A stretch of DNA of 15,568 bases from positions 18,129 to 33,696 of the forward strand of contig BQKZ01006665.1 of the NCBI GenBank assembly GCA_036244855.1. The letters run 5' to 3'. This document shows positions 9,501 to 15,568 of the stretch, one piece after another. Within the stretch, counting starts at the first letter, position 1. Every line of letters begins with the position of its first letter. Origin of the DNA: Temnopleurus reevesii. Taxonomy: Eukaryota; Echinodermata; Echinoidea; Temnopleuroida; Temnopleuridae. The translations under genes were made by a program, and so were the position numbers. The notes under the pieces were generated by a model that saw only the letters and a list, made by a program, of their open reading frames with translations, ran no database searches and had not been told where the DNA came from.

Positions 9501-12500
9501 ATTATGTTTGGTTTACACTTTATTTCATATATTTCCCATATAAGAACATATAATTATTATTATCATTAATTTCTTACCTGATTTTCTTGGAGGCATTTCC
9601 TGGCGATTGGGGGTCACCTTTCCGCTTTCCGTTGGCGAGATTTGCCGTCTTCTGAGCAATGCTCGTGATGTAACTCTGCAAATGAAAAAAAAAACACAAC
9701 TTATTATCAAAGATTCTAAATACAGTCAAAGCTGCTTCGGCAACCACGTGTATACAAAGGCCATCTGTCCATAAAGACCACCTTCCTTGACTCCCTAGCA
9801 GGCAATTTTCAAGTAAATGAACCTGTCTATAGAGACCACCTGCTGTGAAAGGCCCAATTTCTATCTCTCTTGGGTCGTCTTTATAAGGTTGGTAGTTTTA
9901 GAAAAGCTCAAAAATTTCAACAATTCACTAATAAAAGCATTGGGCACAGAATCTACTCACCAAAGAAAATGATTAATACAGACTCCAAATAACAGCTCTT
10001 CAAAGTGCAATTGTATCAACAGGGTTCACTCAATTTTTCCCTGATAATATCAAAAATTTTAGGATGAAAATTATCCAAGGACCTGCCAGTGGTCATGATT
10101 TGAAATACAAAAAAATAAATGATCCTGATTGATGAAATGGTTTCTGGGTTTCATCACATTCTCTGACTGGAAAAAGCGCAACTTATTTTGTTCAGGTGTT
10201 TCAGATAGAGTGGGAACCCTAAATAAGAGATGTAAAGTAACTTACCCGTCTAATTGACTGCGATATCTTGATTGGTACGGTCCAAGGTTCTGCCAAAAAA
10301 AAATAAGAAATTCACAATTAATACAACAAAATTGTTGTCACATGTTAAATATATATAAAGTCTTATTACAGACATTTTATCATTGTTTATTCAACCTGCT
10401 GCATACTACTGTAAAAATAAAAATAACCAATTCAGTAAAAATTGACATATAGTCAACTCTGTCCACGTCATATTATTGCCAAGGTTGATGGGAAACAAAT
10501 CATTTAAACCCTGTGTTATCTACCTCTTCTAAATCAAATTTCTCCAGCGTCAGAGAGATGTTTGCGGTCCCAAGAGATTTGACGTAGACAGAGTAACATG
10601 TACTGCTTAACCCTATTCCACCCTATTCAAATTGACCCCCCCATACAAATTTCGCGATCGCTCCGCCGCGCAAAATTTTTGTCACCGCGAAACTCGCTGA
10701 CTTTTTTTCTTTCAAGCCTTGTGCAACTTTTAAACGGTTACTCCAGGCCAAAAATAACTTGGTTTGATTAAAAGCGCAAAAATTAGACGAACACATCAAA
10801 AAAAGTTTGAGCAAAATCGGACAATAAATAAGAAAGTTATGAATTTTTGAAGGGTTTTTAAAAATAATTTAAATAGTTATATTTTTAGCAAATTGGCAAC
10901 TTTGCATCACGTGACATCAAATAGTGATGACGTAGGTGCGTCACTTCTCTACAATGGGCTTATTATATATCATTGCTTTTTAATCCGTCTTTTTAATCTT
11001 TAGAGAAAATTTTGTTGATGGATAGTGTTCAACACATATAAAGCAATTATGTTCAAGAAATATATATATTCAAAATAAGTTTTATATGAAAGATGAAATG
11101 ATAAATTATGGAATAAATATGATTTTGATAAACAATAAATAAGGAGAAGATTTATTCATATAAAGAATTGCTCTAATTAAGAGAATTTGAATATTTTCAA
11201 CATTAATTTAATGACGTATTTTGTTCCATCGATTTCAATGTTGCTATTATAAATTGATTGCATAAATATGAAAAATTAATTTGTCAATAATCATCTTCTT
11301 TTATATCATATTGTTTTTGTACAATTTATCATGCATGTTATTGTTTTTCAAATCATAATTATTTTCTTTTTTTGTATCATTTTGGTCATTGTAAATCCAA
11401 AGAGCATTCCTTTACCATAATTTACAAGAGTAAACATTAGTTTGCTTCCGTGCAAGTCCGTGCAAGCGTAATTATAACACATAATACATATTTCTTATTA
11501 AACATATTGTTTATTGAAATCATATTTATTTATATAATTTTGTTATCTTTTCTTCGTAAACAATATTTCAGAAGGTATAATCAAGAATATATATTCAACG
11601 AGATGAATTCATTGAGAAAAGGAACTATTTTTGCGCCCAATGGCATTGAAACAGAACATTAAAAAACAAAGAGATAATACACTCACTCTAGAGAAGTGAC
11701 GAACCTACGTCATCAACACGTCATGTCACGTGACCTGTAGTTACAAATTGGCCAAAAATATAACTATTTTGAAAATCTTAAGATATTTTTCAAATATTCA
11801 TAACTTTTTTATTTGTTGTCCGTTTTCGCTCAAATTTTTTTTAATCTGTTTGTCTGATTTTTGCGCTTTGAATCAGAGCAAGAAATTTTTGGTCCGGAGT
11901 CCTCCTTTAAGACTGTTTTCACAAAAATTGAGCATGTAGTTATGTCGCCGCGCCACTTTTTGTACATGCATGTCAGACCGAAAATGGCTCAAAAATGTGA
12001 TTTTGTGTACAAAGCCAATGTAAATTGTGATTTTAGTCAGAATTCATAAAAATGTAGTTATTTCTTGTTTTATAGGCTGAAATTAATTCCTTTCAGCACA
12101 AAAATGCTTCAAAAATTATCTGCAATAAAGTTCATCAAAAATACAATAGAAAACAAACGGTCAAAAAACAATGAAATACATAAGAAATTCATAAAAGAAT
12201 AAAAACCTTAAGAAATAAATTGTCATACCAAATTTTGTTTCAGGTAGTGTCATGAGAAATGATATAAAGAATATTCACACCAAAAATAAGCCTTCTAGAT
12301 GCTGTATTGGGGAAATAGAACAGAAAGTGTGATATCATGTATAAATTTGCATAATTAATTACATAAAAATAAAAATTAGAAATTTTCGGAAAATCAAACC
12401 ATACAGTCATGTAGTTAACACTTTGCTCTATGCGTGTGCAAAATTTCGCGGTGATTGCGCGATCCAAGGCCGAGATCTGAAGGGGGGTCAAATTGACCCC

Positions 12501-15074
12501 CCCCCCCAGTATAAACTTGGTCTGGAAAAGCCCAGTTAAAATAGGGTTAAACAGGTGTCAGTTCTTTATCCCTTCTTTAAAAAGAACAGTCATTATGACT
12601 CTCCCCGCATTAAATCCCCTTGTACCTTGATATGACTGAGTTGCATAGAGCGTCCTGAAGCCAAATGATATTCCAAAAATCTAACCATATTTTTTCATAT
12701 CTAAAACAAAATCACACAGTAATACTCACCCATAAGCTTTAGCGGTCGAAGCAACTCTAATTTGAAAGGATCCTCAACGTCGAACACCTGGTACCTTGGC
12801 ATGACAAAATTATGAAGAGCATCGTAGTTGCCCAAGATCACCTCACTGAGCCACTGGACGTTAGTGACTGGTGTCCGCCACTCCTGCGCTTTCTCATACT
12901 TTGCTCCTTCCAGCCTGTGAATGGTCGAGAAATATAATGGACATTAGCAGGTTTCCTAAAGTAATTAAAAAACAAAATTCTATGACTTTCTTTTTGGCAT
13001 GGTTTGCAAAATAAGACGCTATGATGGCCTCCACCTCCCCCTCATAGTCATTCATTCCAGCCACTATCTTATGATATGTATATCTGTTATCTTTAGTATA
13101 CAGGCTATTTCATAATCAGGGTACCATCTTTTTATAGCCAACACCCAAAATCAAACAGAATTTCAAAACTTTCCCATGATTCTTCATAAACTTCCCTAAA
13201 ATTCCCAGACGTTTCTCTGATTTTGCTTTTTCTTCAGGATTGTACATGACTGAGTGAAACGAGATAGGTGGTCCCTTCGAGCCTGACAACAGTAAATACT
13301 GGATATCTAGAAAAAGATGAAGAAGAAGAAAACGACATAGAACAAGAACAAGAAGAATAACAAGAGGAAGGAGAAGAAGTAGAAGAAGGGCAGGGATAAG
13401 GAATTCTTGAAATCGCTTACCTTCGACATATAAGTAATGTGTTTCCTCTGCTAAAGAACCCAGTATACTTAGCTCCAGTCATCTCAATCATGGTCTTTAC
13501 ATCATTCCTCTCCCCACCTTCAAATCCAGTCACTGCGATAACCTGATAACAAAAGAAATAAAAGATGTAATCAACCTCTAATCAAAACACTAACATGATC
13601 TTTGAAGGGCTGGGGCTGGGTAGGACCCTCGAGGATGGGAGCATGGCTTTTTTCCATCAACCAATCGTTATCATTCTTAAAATATGAAATTTGGAGTAAA
13701 AAAGAGCTTGAGATTTAGATCCTTGCAAAATCTTCTTTTTTCCTTTTTTGAATGTAAGATTTCATTGGAATCATTCATAAACAAAAACAAATCACCAACG
13801 AATAATGAACAAATATAATGTTGTGGCTGAAAATGAAAGTTACATAATTTCTGCATGTATTTTTATGCAATGGTGTGTTAATTCCTAACCAAACAAATTT
13901 AGTATATAGAAAAAGCTACACAAGGAGGTGGAAAGAAAGAAAGAACAGGATGTGAGGGGAAGTCAATTACAGAGCAAGGAGGAAAGAATAATGGAATTCC
14001 AATACTTGAACAAAAGAAAGATGACCAGCTGGAGGAGTTTCAGCAGTTCTCTTTTTTTTTAAAGATGAAATTCGTGCAAACGCACAGTGATAACATATTC
14101 CCTATCAGTGCATTATACGATAACTAACCTGATCATTACAGGGCGGGATCTGAAGATAGTTCGACAGGGCGGGTAAGGGTAGCGCCCTCAATGGCAGGAG
14201 CATGACTTTCTCCACTAAGCACTCAATAAACTAGAAATTGCACTTGGCGGGTCGCGCAGCCGAGCACATATATTCCCCGAACCGACTGCATCGCACTGTT
14301 TTACACAACTAACCTGATCTTTGCAGGGCGGGGGCTGGAGAGGGTACGATGGGGCGGGGTAGTGTAACGCCCTCCAGGGCGGGAGCATGGCTTTCTTAGA
14401 TGATGAAAACGATACAAGGAAGTGTGTGTGTTGTGTGTTGGGGGGGGGGGGGGGGGGGGGGGGTAATTAGATGAAGCACATTGTACTCCTTCCTTTATAA
14501 CTTACCTGATCTTTGCAGGGTGGGGGCTGTAGTGGATACGACGGGGCGGGGTAGTGTAGGGCCCTCCAGGGCGGGAGCATGGCTTTCTTCTTCAAGCAGT
14601 CGTTCAACCAGCTTGCCGTCACGCACCGTTTACCGTCCTTCATCGCCTATGGAGGTTTAAGGTCAACATAACATAGCATCAGCATAGGACATGCAACAAC
14701 TCATTACTTTGCTTTTCACTCCTTCTTAAGTCATATTTTTCACAAGAAAATGTGTTTAAAAAATTGATGAGTAAAAAAAAATCAGACTCAGTATGTAATA
14801 AAATAACATGATATTCTTGGGCAAACGATTATTTTTGGCGCCTTATAGCTTCATTTTGATTTTTGTGTGTGTGTTTATCTAAAATGGTATGACTAAATCC
14901 TTCATTGAATGAGTTCATTTCTTTTTAACAAAATCTAAATACATGCATGTGTGTCTTTTTAAGGAAAGGACAACTTACCAGTCTAAATATGTCAGTGCGT
15001 TGTGTGTCACAGAGTATGTGCGTGATGCGATCAGAATAGCAGTCGTCGACTATGCCTCCATGCTCACAAATGAC
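3510..15074 (-). CDS. PAXIP1: PAX-interacting protein 1 (PTIP), C-terminal 11 exons, 5'-partial
   Basis: The spliced product is 457 residues from join(14979-15074, 14506-14646, 13421-13542, 12730-12914, 10246-10289, 9578-9675, 8737-8854, 7398-7566, 6234-6334, 5040-5250, 3510-3598), complement. All ten junctions are GT-AG and the frame stays open to TAG, which strongly supports the model. Matches remembered from vertebrate PTIP include RCVTA.WL, GAKYTG, KYEKA.EW, CTHLIA, KFL..., KHIVTP.W, FSF.L.ESL, IIECAGG and VHNAEF.LTGVL. Local numbering: BRCT3 about 1-62, BRCT4 about 80-162, linker 163-250, BRCT5 about 251-322, BRCT6 about 360-457. In the family the C-terminal BRCT pair reads phospho-Ser-Gln motifs at DNA breaks, and the protein also serves the KMT2C/D complex; it acts in the nucleus. 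The 5' exons and promoter are outside the window. Four exons have partial tandem copies nearby. Function is inferred by homology. Confidence 0.93.
3829..3860. repeat. Short tandem acatgtttat repeat in intron 10
   Basis: Three copies of a 10-bp word (tacatgttta, tcatgttta, tacatgttta) in tandem. The rest of the intron (3599-5039) is AT-rich without recognised features except the MITE at 4751-4921. Confidence 0.7.
4751..4921. mobile_element. pogo/Tigger-like MITE, 171 bp
   Basis: The terminal inverted repeats CAGTGGAAACTCGATATAA and TTATACTGAGTTTCCACTG are flanked by TA on both sides (4749-4750 and 4922-4923). TA duplication and the CAGTGGAAACTCG..ATA end are typical of pogo-group Tc1/mariner elements. 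Internal gctataaagagattactgctataacaagg also fits. Too short to encode transposase. Confidence 0.85.
5040..5250 (-). CDS. PAXIP1: PAXIP1 exon 10: BRCT6, main part
   Basis: This exon has 211 bp, phase 0 in, one base out; acceptor ...cttgtag, donor gtaggt. It encodes residues 359-428: YITPGV, LREIIECAGGRL, PSLMKI, VVISSPSDMPSCRDFF. These match the FYITPGI, IVECAGGK, PSFRKL and CREYF elements of vertebrate PTIP BRCT6. The exon is GC-rich compared with the flanking introns. A frameshifted partial copy lies about 200 bp upstream on the gene strand. Confidence 0.93.
5352..5452 (-). pseudogene. Partial tandem copy of exon 10, frameshifted
   Basis: This copy of the first part of exon 10 keeps an acceptor (attcttgcag) and GATGTAACAATCTACATCAC. 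The first ten codons show four differences, all synonymous. A 4-base insertion after the Val codon of TPGV then shifts the frame, and the parental frame meets TAA after GGGGGG. Beyond the insertion the shifted frame still reads LREITEVAGGKLAP, so the break is late relative to the divergence. Adjacent intron is copied as well: 5453-5510 resembles 5251-5300, with aaacag and ttacataat. Confidence 0.82.
5547..6147. mobile_element. 601-bp foldback element flanked by TTAA, intron 9
   Basis: The inverted ends are agacttggtctgggc and its partner ggccaagaccaagcct, directly flanked by TTAA (5547-5550 and 6144-6147). Arms of about 230 bp match inverted over attaaaag.agaaa.atcagacgagcagat, aataagaaagttatga, tcacgtg and atcatgcacttc. 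The arms are homologous to those inside 10607-12550, so both belong to one repeat family. It has no coding capacity. Confidence 0.8.
6234..6334 (-). CDS. PAXIP1: PAXIP1 exon 9: BRCT5-BRCT6 connector
   Basis: This exon has 101 bp. It completes Asp325 and ends in phase 0; acceptor ...cctgtag, donor gttag. It encodes residues 325-358 with LLDQEMETLFSFQLRESLIRA and a final LFK, matching the D-AE-LFSFSLEESLKRA...LFK helix between BRCT5 and BRCT6 of vertebrate PTIP. The gttag donor is weaker than those of the other exons. Confidence 0.9.
6335..7397 (-). other. Intron 8, no gene recognised
   Basis: AT-rich intron. A plus-strand open frame at 6818-7009 has no recognisable similarity and lies wholly within the intron. 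At 7322-7378 there is a loose cta/ctactt simple repeat just inside the exon 8 donor. Words such as cttgcctgacgaacaagcga near 6413 may belong to an old repeat, unassigned. Confidence 0.5.
7398..7566 (-). CDS. PAXIP1: PAXIP1 exon 8: BRCT5 core
   Basis: This exon has 169 bp, phase 0 in, one base out; acceptor ...cttaacag, donor gtaagg. It encodes residues 269-324: KLGGRIVDS, CTHLIATK, RTVKFL, CKHIVTP and the helix tryptophan in PMWIEES (W313). It is the most strongly conserved stretch in the window compared with vertebrate PTIP. K297 in RTVKF aligns with the phosphate-binding lysine of BRCT domains and pairs with T256-G257 in exon 7. BRCT5 therefore keeps an intact phosphopeptide pocket by inspection. 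Confidence 0.95.
7632..7670 (-). other. Short partial copy of the exon 8 5' end with acceptor
   Basis: The first 12 bp of exon 8 (AAAATTGAGAAG) recur here after an acceptor-like attttacag. Weaker similarity follows over about 9 more codons (K-I-E-K-F-G-C-S-T-V-D against K-I-E-K-L-G-G-R-I-V-D). It lies 104 bp upstream of the true exon start on the gene strand. Changes include replacements, so this copy looks decayed. The homology is short and could be partly coincidental. Confidence 0.5.
7795..8465. repeat. Diverged tandem duplication within intron 7, unit about 350 bp
   Basis: Unit 1 (about 7795-8097) and unit 2 (about 8100-8465) share, in order: gggtttacta/gtttactta, ttgatggaatctac/ttgatggaatctatg, aatgagttttgcagaa.cattgaaact, agaatatcaat, and aaaacacaa at the end. 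Unit 2 contains insertions. Neither unit includes exon sequence. Confidence 0.7.
8484..8643. repeat. GGTCTTGGCCTC-type degenerate repeat with inverted segments
   Basis: Words such as ggtcttggcctcaa, cttgagaccgatttttt and ggtctcaagaccgatttttt recur in direct and inverted order just inside the exon 7 donor side of intron 7. Both overlapping open frames here are products of this repeat. Probably a dispersed repeat fragment. Confidence 0.65.
8737..8854 (-). CDS. PAXIP1: PAXIP1 exon 7: acidic segment and start of BRCT5
   Basis: This exon has 118 bp. It completes the split Arg and ends in phase 0; acceptor ...tctcttag, donor gtgaga. It encodes residues 229-268: an acidic run DDDWD, then APRILFTGLE, the first beta strand of BRCT5. 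T256 and G257 sit where BRCT domains that bind phosphopeptides have the phosphate-contacting Ser/Thr-Gly. A truncated tandem copy of this exon lies about 409 bp upstream in the transcript direction. Confidence 0.9.
8856..8897. repeat. (GA)n-rich tract next to the exon 7 acceptor
   Basis: Purine-rich agagaaagaatgagagagagagaaag on the plus strand, hence a CT-rich polypyrimidine tract before the exon 7 acceptor on the gene strand. Related tracts flank the exon 7 copy at 9140-9175 and 9266-9292, consistent with their being copied together or causing the duplication. Confidence 0.8.
9183..9263 (-). other. Partial tandem copy of exon 7 (81 bp, 5' part and acceptor)
   Basis: This gap-free copy of the first 81 bp of exon 7 keeps the acceptor (cttttag) and the acidic DDDWDVGTP segment. 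Ten codons differ and nine of the changes are synonymous, including CGC to AGG for Arg. The single replacement is Arg to Cys. Homology ends after the Phe-Thr codons, before the BRCT Gly, and no good donor follows. Flanking intron is copied too: 9301-9410 resembles 8920-9000, including tttttcaaaagtatg. Adding it in series with exon 7 would break phase, so it is probably a non-functional remnant of a formerly constrained sequence. Confidence 0.85.
9578..9675 (-). CDS. PAXIP1: PAXIP1 exon 6: basic linker before BRCT5
   Basis: This exon has 98 bp, entered in phase 0 and leaving AG of a split Arg; acceptor ...atttgcag, donor gtaagaa. It encodes residues 197-228: SYITSIAQKTANLANG, then GKRKGDPQSPG and SKKI. 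It corresponds in position to the basic, poorly conserved linker of vertebrate PTIP. GKRKG plus SKKI looks like a possible nuclear localisation signal, which is inference from composition only. Assignment rests on splice sites and phase more than on residue similarity. Confidence 0.8.
9721..9900. mobile_element. Tc1/mariner-like MITE remnant, right end degraded
   Basis: It starts TACAGTCAAAGCTGCTTCGGC and contains ataaagaccacc, cctgtctatagagaccacctg and ttgggtcgtctttataaggttg. This is the layout of a common marine-invertebrate MITE whose other end would be the inverse, ending GACTGTA. Here the right end reads ggttggtagttt, so that terminus is mutated or lost. Confidence 0.6.
10246..10289 (-). 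CDS. PAXIP1: PAXIP1 exon 5: 44-bp micro-exon in the linker
   Basis: The short exon completes Glu182 and adds 14 codons, including PWTVPIKIS and SIRR. These match the AWRVPLKVS...SIR segment of vertebrate PTIP. Acceptor ...ttggcag, donor gtaag. It follows the longest intron (2440 bp), which holds the TTAA-flanked element. Residue similarity, both splice sites and correct phase on both sides make it credible despite its size. Confidence 0.85.
10607..12550. mobile_element. 1.94-kb TTAA-flanked element with piggyBac-like ends, non-autonomous
   Basis: The left end is TTAA-CCCTATT and the right end AATAGGG-TTAA, exactly the target (TTAA) and CCC start expected of piggyBac-type elements. Subterminal inverted sequence includes caaattgacccccc and tcgcgatcg/gatcgcgcaatc words. 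Inside lie long imperfect inverted arms (about 10720-10975 and 11680-11910; aaagcgcaaaaattagac, aataagaaagttatgaat, tcacgtgaca, gtgacgaacctacg) of the same family as 5547-6147. No transposase-sized frame exists. The superfamily call rests only on the ends. Confidence 0.75.
12730..12914 (-). CDS. PAXIP1: PAXIP1 exon 4: BRCT4, second half, and start of linker
   Basis: This exon has 185 bp. It starts by completing the split Arg and ends with one base of a split Glu codon; acceptor ...ttcacag, donor gtgagt. It encodes residues 120-181: KYEKAQEW, then VTNVQWLSEVILGNYDAL with the helix tryptophan at W141, then the DPFKLE segment that matches the DPF of vertebrate PTIP. This closes BRCT4 and enters the linker before BRCT5. 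Confidence 0.92.
13310..13392. repeat. (AAG)n-type purine-rich repeat in intron 3
   Basis: An imperfect run of aagaag/agaaga words, pyrimidine-rich on the gene strand, ending about 30 bp before the exon 3 donor at 13420. The rest of intron 3 shows nothing assignable. Confidence 0.85.
13421..13542 (-). CDS. PAXIP1: PAXIP1 exon 3: BRCT4, first half
   Basis: This exon has 122 bp, entered in phase 0 and leaving 2 bases (AG) of a split Arg codon; acceptor ...ttatcag, donor gtaagc. It encodes residues 80-119: VTGFEGGERND, then GAKYTGFFSRGNTLLIC, closely matching the VTGF, GAKYTG and NT.LIC elements of vertebrate PTIP BRCT4. The intron before it (963 bp) is where the three exon 2 copies and the 24-base G run lie. 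Confidence 0.9.
13595..13670 (-). pseudogene. Partial copy 'c' of exon 2, broken
   Basis: This is the most decayed relative of exon 2. It retains AAAGCCATGCTCCC and the end resembling CAAAGATCA followed by gttag. It has lost roughly 25-30 bp in the middle and carries a 1-base shift upstream of AAAGCC, so it cannot encode the parental peptide. It probably shares the origin of copies a and b. Confidence 0.6.
14129..14230 (-). other. Partial tandem copy 'b' of exon 2, diverged but in frame
   Basis: This is a second copy of the exon 2 3' region with donor gttag. It is more diverged: many residues differ, W becomes L, and KDQ becomes NDQ. All 34 codons stay open in the parental frame. On the gene strand it is preceded by tgcaatttctag, a reasonable acceptor, so a 102-bp phase 0/0 cassette exon is possible. 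The high replacement rate relative to exon 2 argues that it is decaying; the open frame could be chance. Confidence 0.65.
14314..14397 (-). other. Partial tandem copy 'a' of exon 2 (84 bp), possible alternative exon
   Basis: Aligned without gaps to the last 84 bp of exon 2 (14506-14589), it differs at 7 positions. All 7 are synonymous (Ala, Leu, Pro, Tyr, Pro, Leu and Pro codons), so 28 codons encode the identical peptide ending CKDQ. The donor is present (gttag). Homology stops abruptly upstream, where the gene strand reads catcatctaag before AAAGCC. That AAG could act as a weak acceptor and would give a 27-codon exon in phase 0/0, insertable between exons 2 and 3 without a frameshift. Whether it is spliced cannot be told from the sequence. 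It may instead be a very recently inactivated fragment. Confidence 0.85.
14440..14463. repeat. 24-base homopolymeric G run
   Basis: An uninterrupted run of 24 guanines on the plus strand (C in the transcript), preceded by a tgtgtgtgttgtgtgttg stretch. It sits between exon 2 and its nearest copy. The run length is likely polymorphic and assembly-sensitive. Confidence 0.95.
14506..14646 (-). CDS. PAXIP1: PAXIP1 exon 2: end of BRCT3 and Pro-rich linker
   Basis: This exon has 141 bp, 47 codons, phase 0/0; acceptor ...ccatag, donor gtaag. Residues 33-79 start with KRCVTASWL (the signature BRCT helix tryptophan is W45), then a lysine cluster, then a proline-rich stretch with WRALHYP that matches the RALHFP segment of vertebrate PTIP, and end in PPPCKDQ. 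The 3' two thirds of the exon and its donor have been copied downstream three times at roughly 190-bp and 530-bp intervals. The exon is GC-rich compared with its surroundings. Confidence 0.9.
14979..15074 (-). CDS. PAXIP1: PAXIP1 exon 1 of window: BRCT3, first half
   Basis: This exon has 96 bp, 32 codons, phase 0 at both ends; acceptor ...attgcag, donor gtaagt. It encodes residues 1-32, including EHGGIVDD and THILCD, the glycine-rich turn and the beta strand typical of BRCT folds, equivalent to the AHGGTVD and THLLCE segments of vertebrate PTIP BRCT3. The first part of BRCT3 must lie on an exon beyond 15568. The intron to exon 2 is only 332 bp and I see no notable element in it. Confidence 0.88.
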
Positions 15075-15217
15075 CTGCAATTTGAACAAAAGTTATTTGA
15101 GGTGTGAATATTAAACATTTCTTTGAGTAATACTCACTGCACTTCTAAAATCAAATTTGTAAGAATCAGCATTATTCTTTATTATTGCTAAATTGTTCGA
15201 CCAAAGCTTACTTTACA

Positions 15218-15568
15218 CCAGCATCATCGTCACCAACAAAATGCGGATATTCAATGATGAGAAAAATAATACCACTATCACCACCATCACCTCAAACACC
15301 ACCACCACCAACATCATCACCACTATCATCATCACCATCACCATCATCATCATCATCATAATCATCACCACCATCATCATCACCACCATCATCACCACCA
15401 TCATCACCACACCACCACCCCCATCATCACCACCTACTCCACTACCACCACCACCACCATCACAACCACCACCATCATCGCCACCGATACCACCATCACT
15501 ACAACTATCAAGACAACCACCACTACCACCACCACCACCACCACCACCAAGATCACCACCATCACCAC
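15218..15568. repeat. (CAC/CAT)n microsatellite running off the window
   Basis: A long array of cac, cat and cca triplets with scattered aac and gcc, at least 340 bp, in the intron upstream of exon 1. It yields spurious Met/Val-rich or His/Pro/Thr-rich frames, not genes. 15075-15217 is ordinary AT-rich intron. Confidence 0.95.

Noticed and set aside
11450..11939. Overlapping plus-strand frames inside the 1.94-kb element, considered as transposase
   Set aside because: Too short, AT-driven composition with no DDE-type motif pattern visible. They coincide with inverted-repeat arms.
15213..15410. Met/Val-rich minus-strand frame
   Set aside because: It is the translation of the CAC/CAT microsatellite.

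Overview
The window is eukaryotic genomic DNA: AT-rich, intron-dominated and full of small inverted-repeat transposons and microsatellites, with no bacterial gene packing. Its one recognisable gene lies on the minus strand and is the C-terminal part of PAXIP1 (PTIP), the multi-BRCT nuclear protein of the DNA-damage response and of the KMT2C/D histone H3K4 methyltransferase complex. Eleven exons were joined by hand across GT-AG introns between 15074 and 3510. They give one uninterrupted frame of 457 codons plus a stop. The exons cover most of BRCT3 and all of BRCT4, a basic linker, BRCT5 and BRCT6. The 5' exons (BRCT1, BRCT2, the Q-rich region and the start of BRCT3) lie beyond 15568. The repeat types suggest a marine invertebrate, possibly an echinoderm such as a sea urchin, but this is a low-confidence inference.

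Layout by coordinate: 1-3350 is downstream of the gene and holds an (AAT)n tract, a degenerate minisatellite (about 880-1590) interrupted by a 174-bp TIR element with a 5-bp target duplication, and a 1.4-kb imperfect palindrome (1683-3055). The stop codon is at 3510-3512, and a foldback repeat (3350-3482) lies in the presumptive 3' UTR. From 3510 to 15074 exons alternate with introns that carry a pogo/Tigger-like MITE (4751-4921), a TTAA-flanked foldback (5547-6147), an old tandem duplication (7795-8465), a truncated Tc1-like MITE (9721-9900) and a 1.94-kb TTAA-flanked element with piggyBac-like ends (10607-12550). From 15075 to the end is intron dominated by a (CAC/CAT)n microsatellite.

The most notable feature is that four PAXIP1 exons each have partial tandem copies beside the complete exon: exon 2 has three (13595-13670, 14129-14230, 14314-14397), exon 7 one (9183-9263), exon 8 a short one (7632-7670) and exon 10 one (5352-5452). 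Each copy keeps one splice junction and some flanking intron. Two copies differ from their parent exon almost only at synonymous positions: 7 of 7 codon differences for the nearest exon 2 copy and 9 of 10 for the exon 7 copy. Dead fragments should not look like that, so the copies were probably under coding constraint, or derive from a second constrained gene copy. No unambiguous new multi-gene system is visible.
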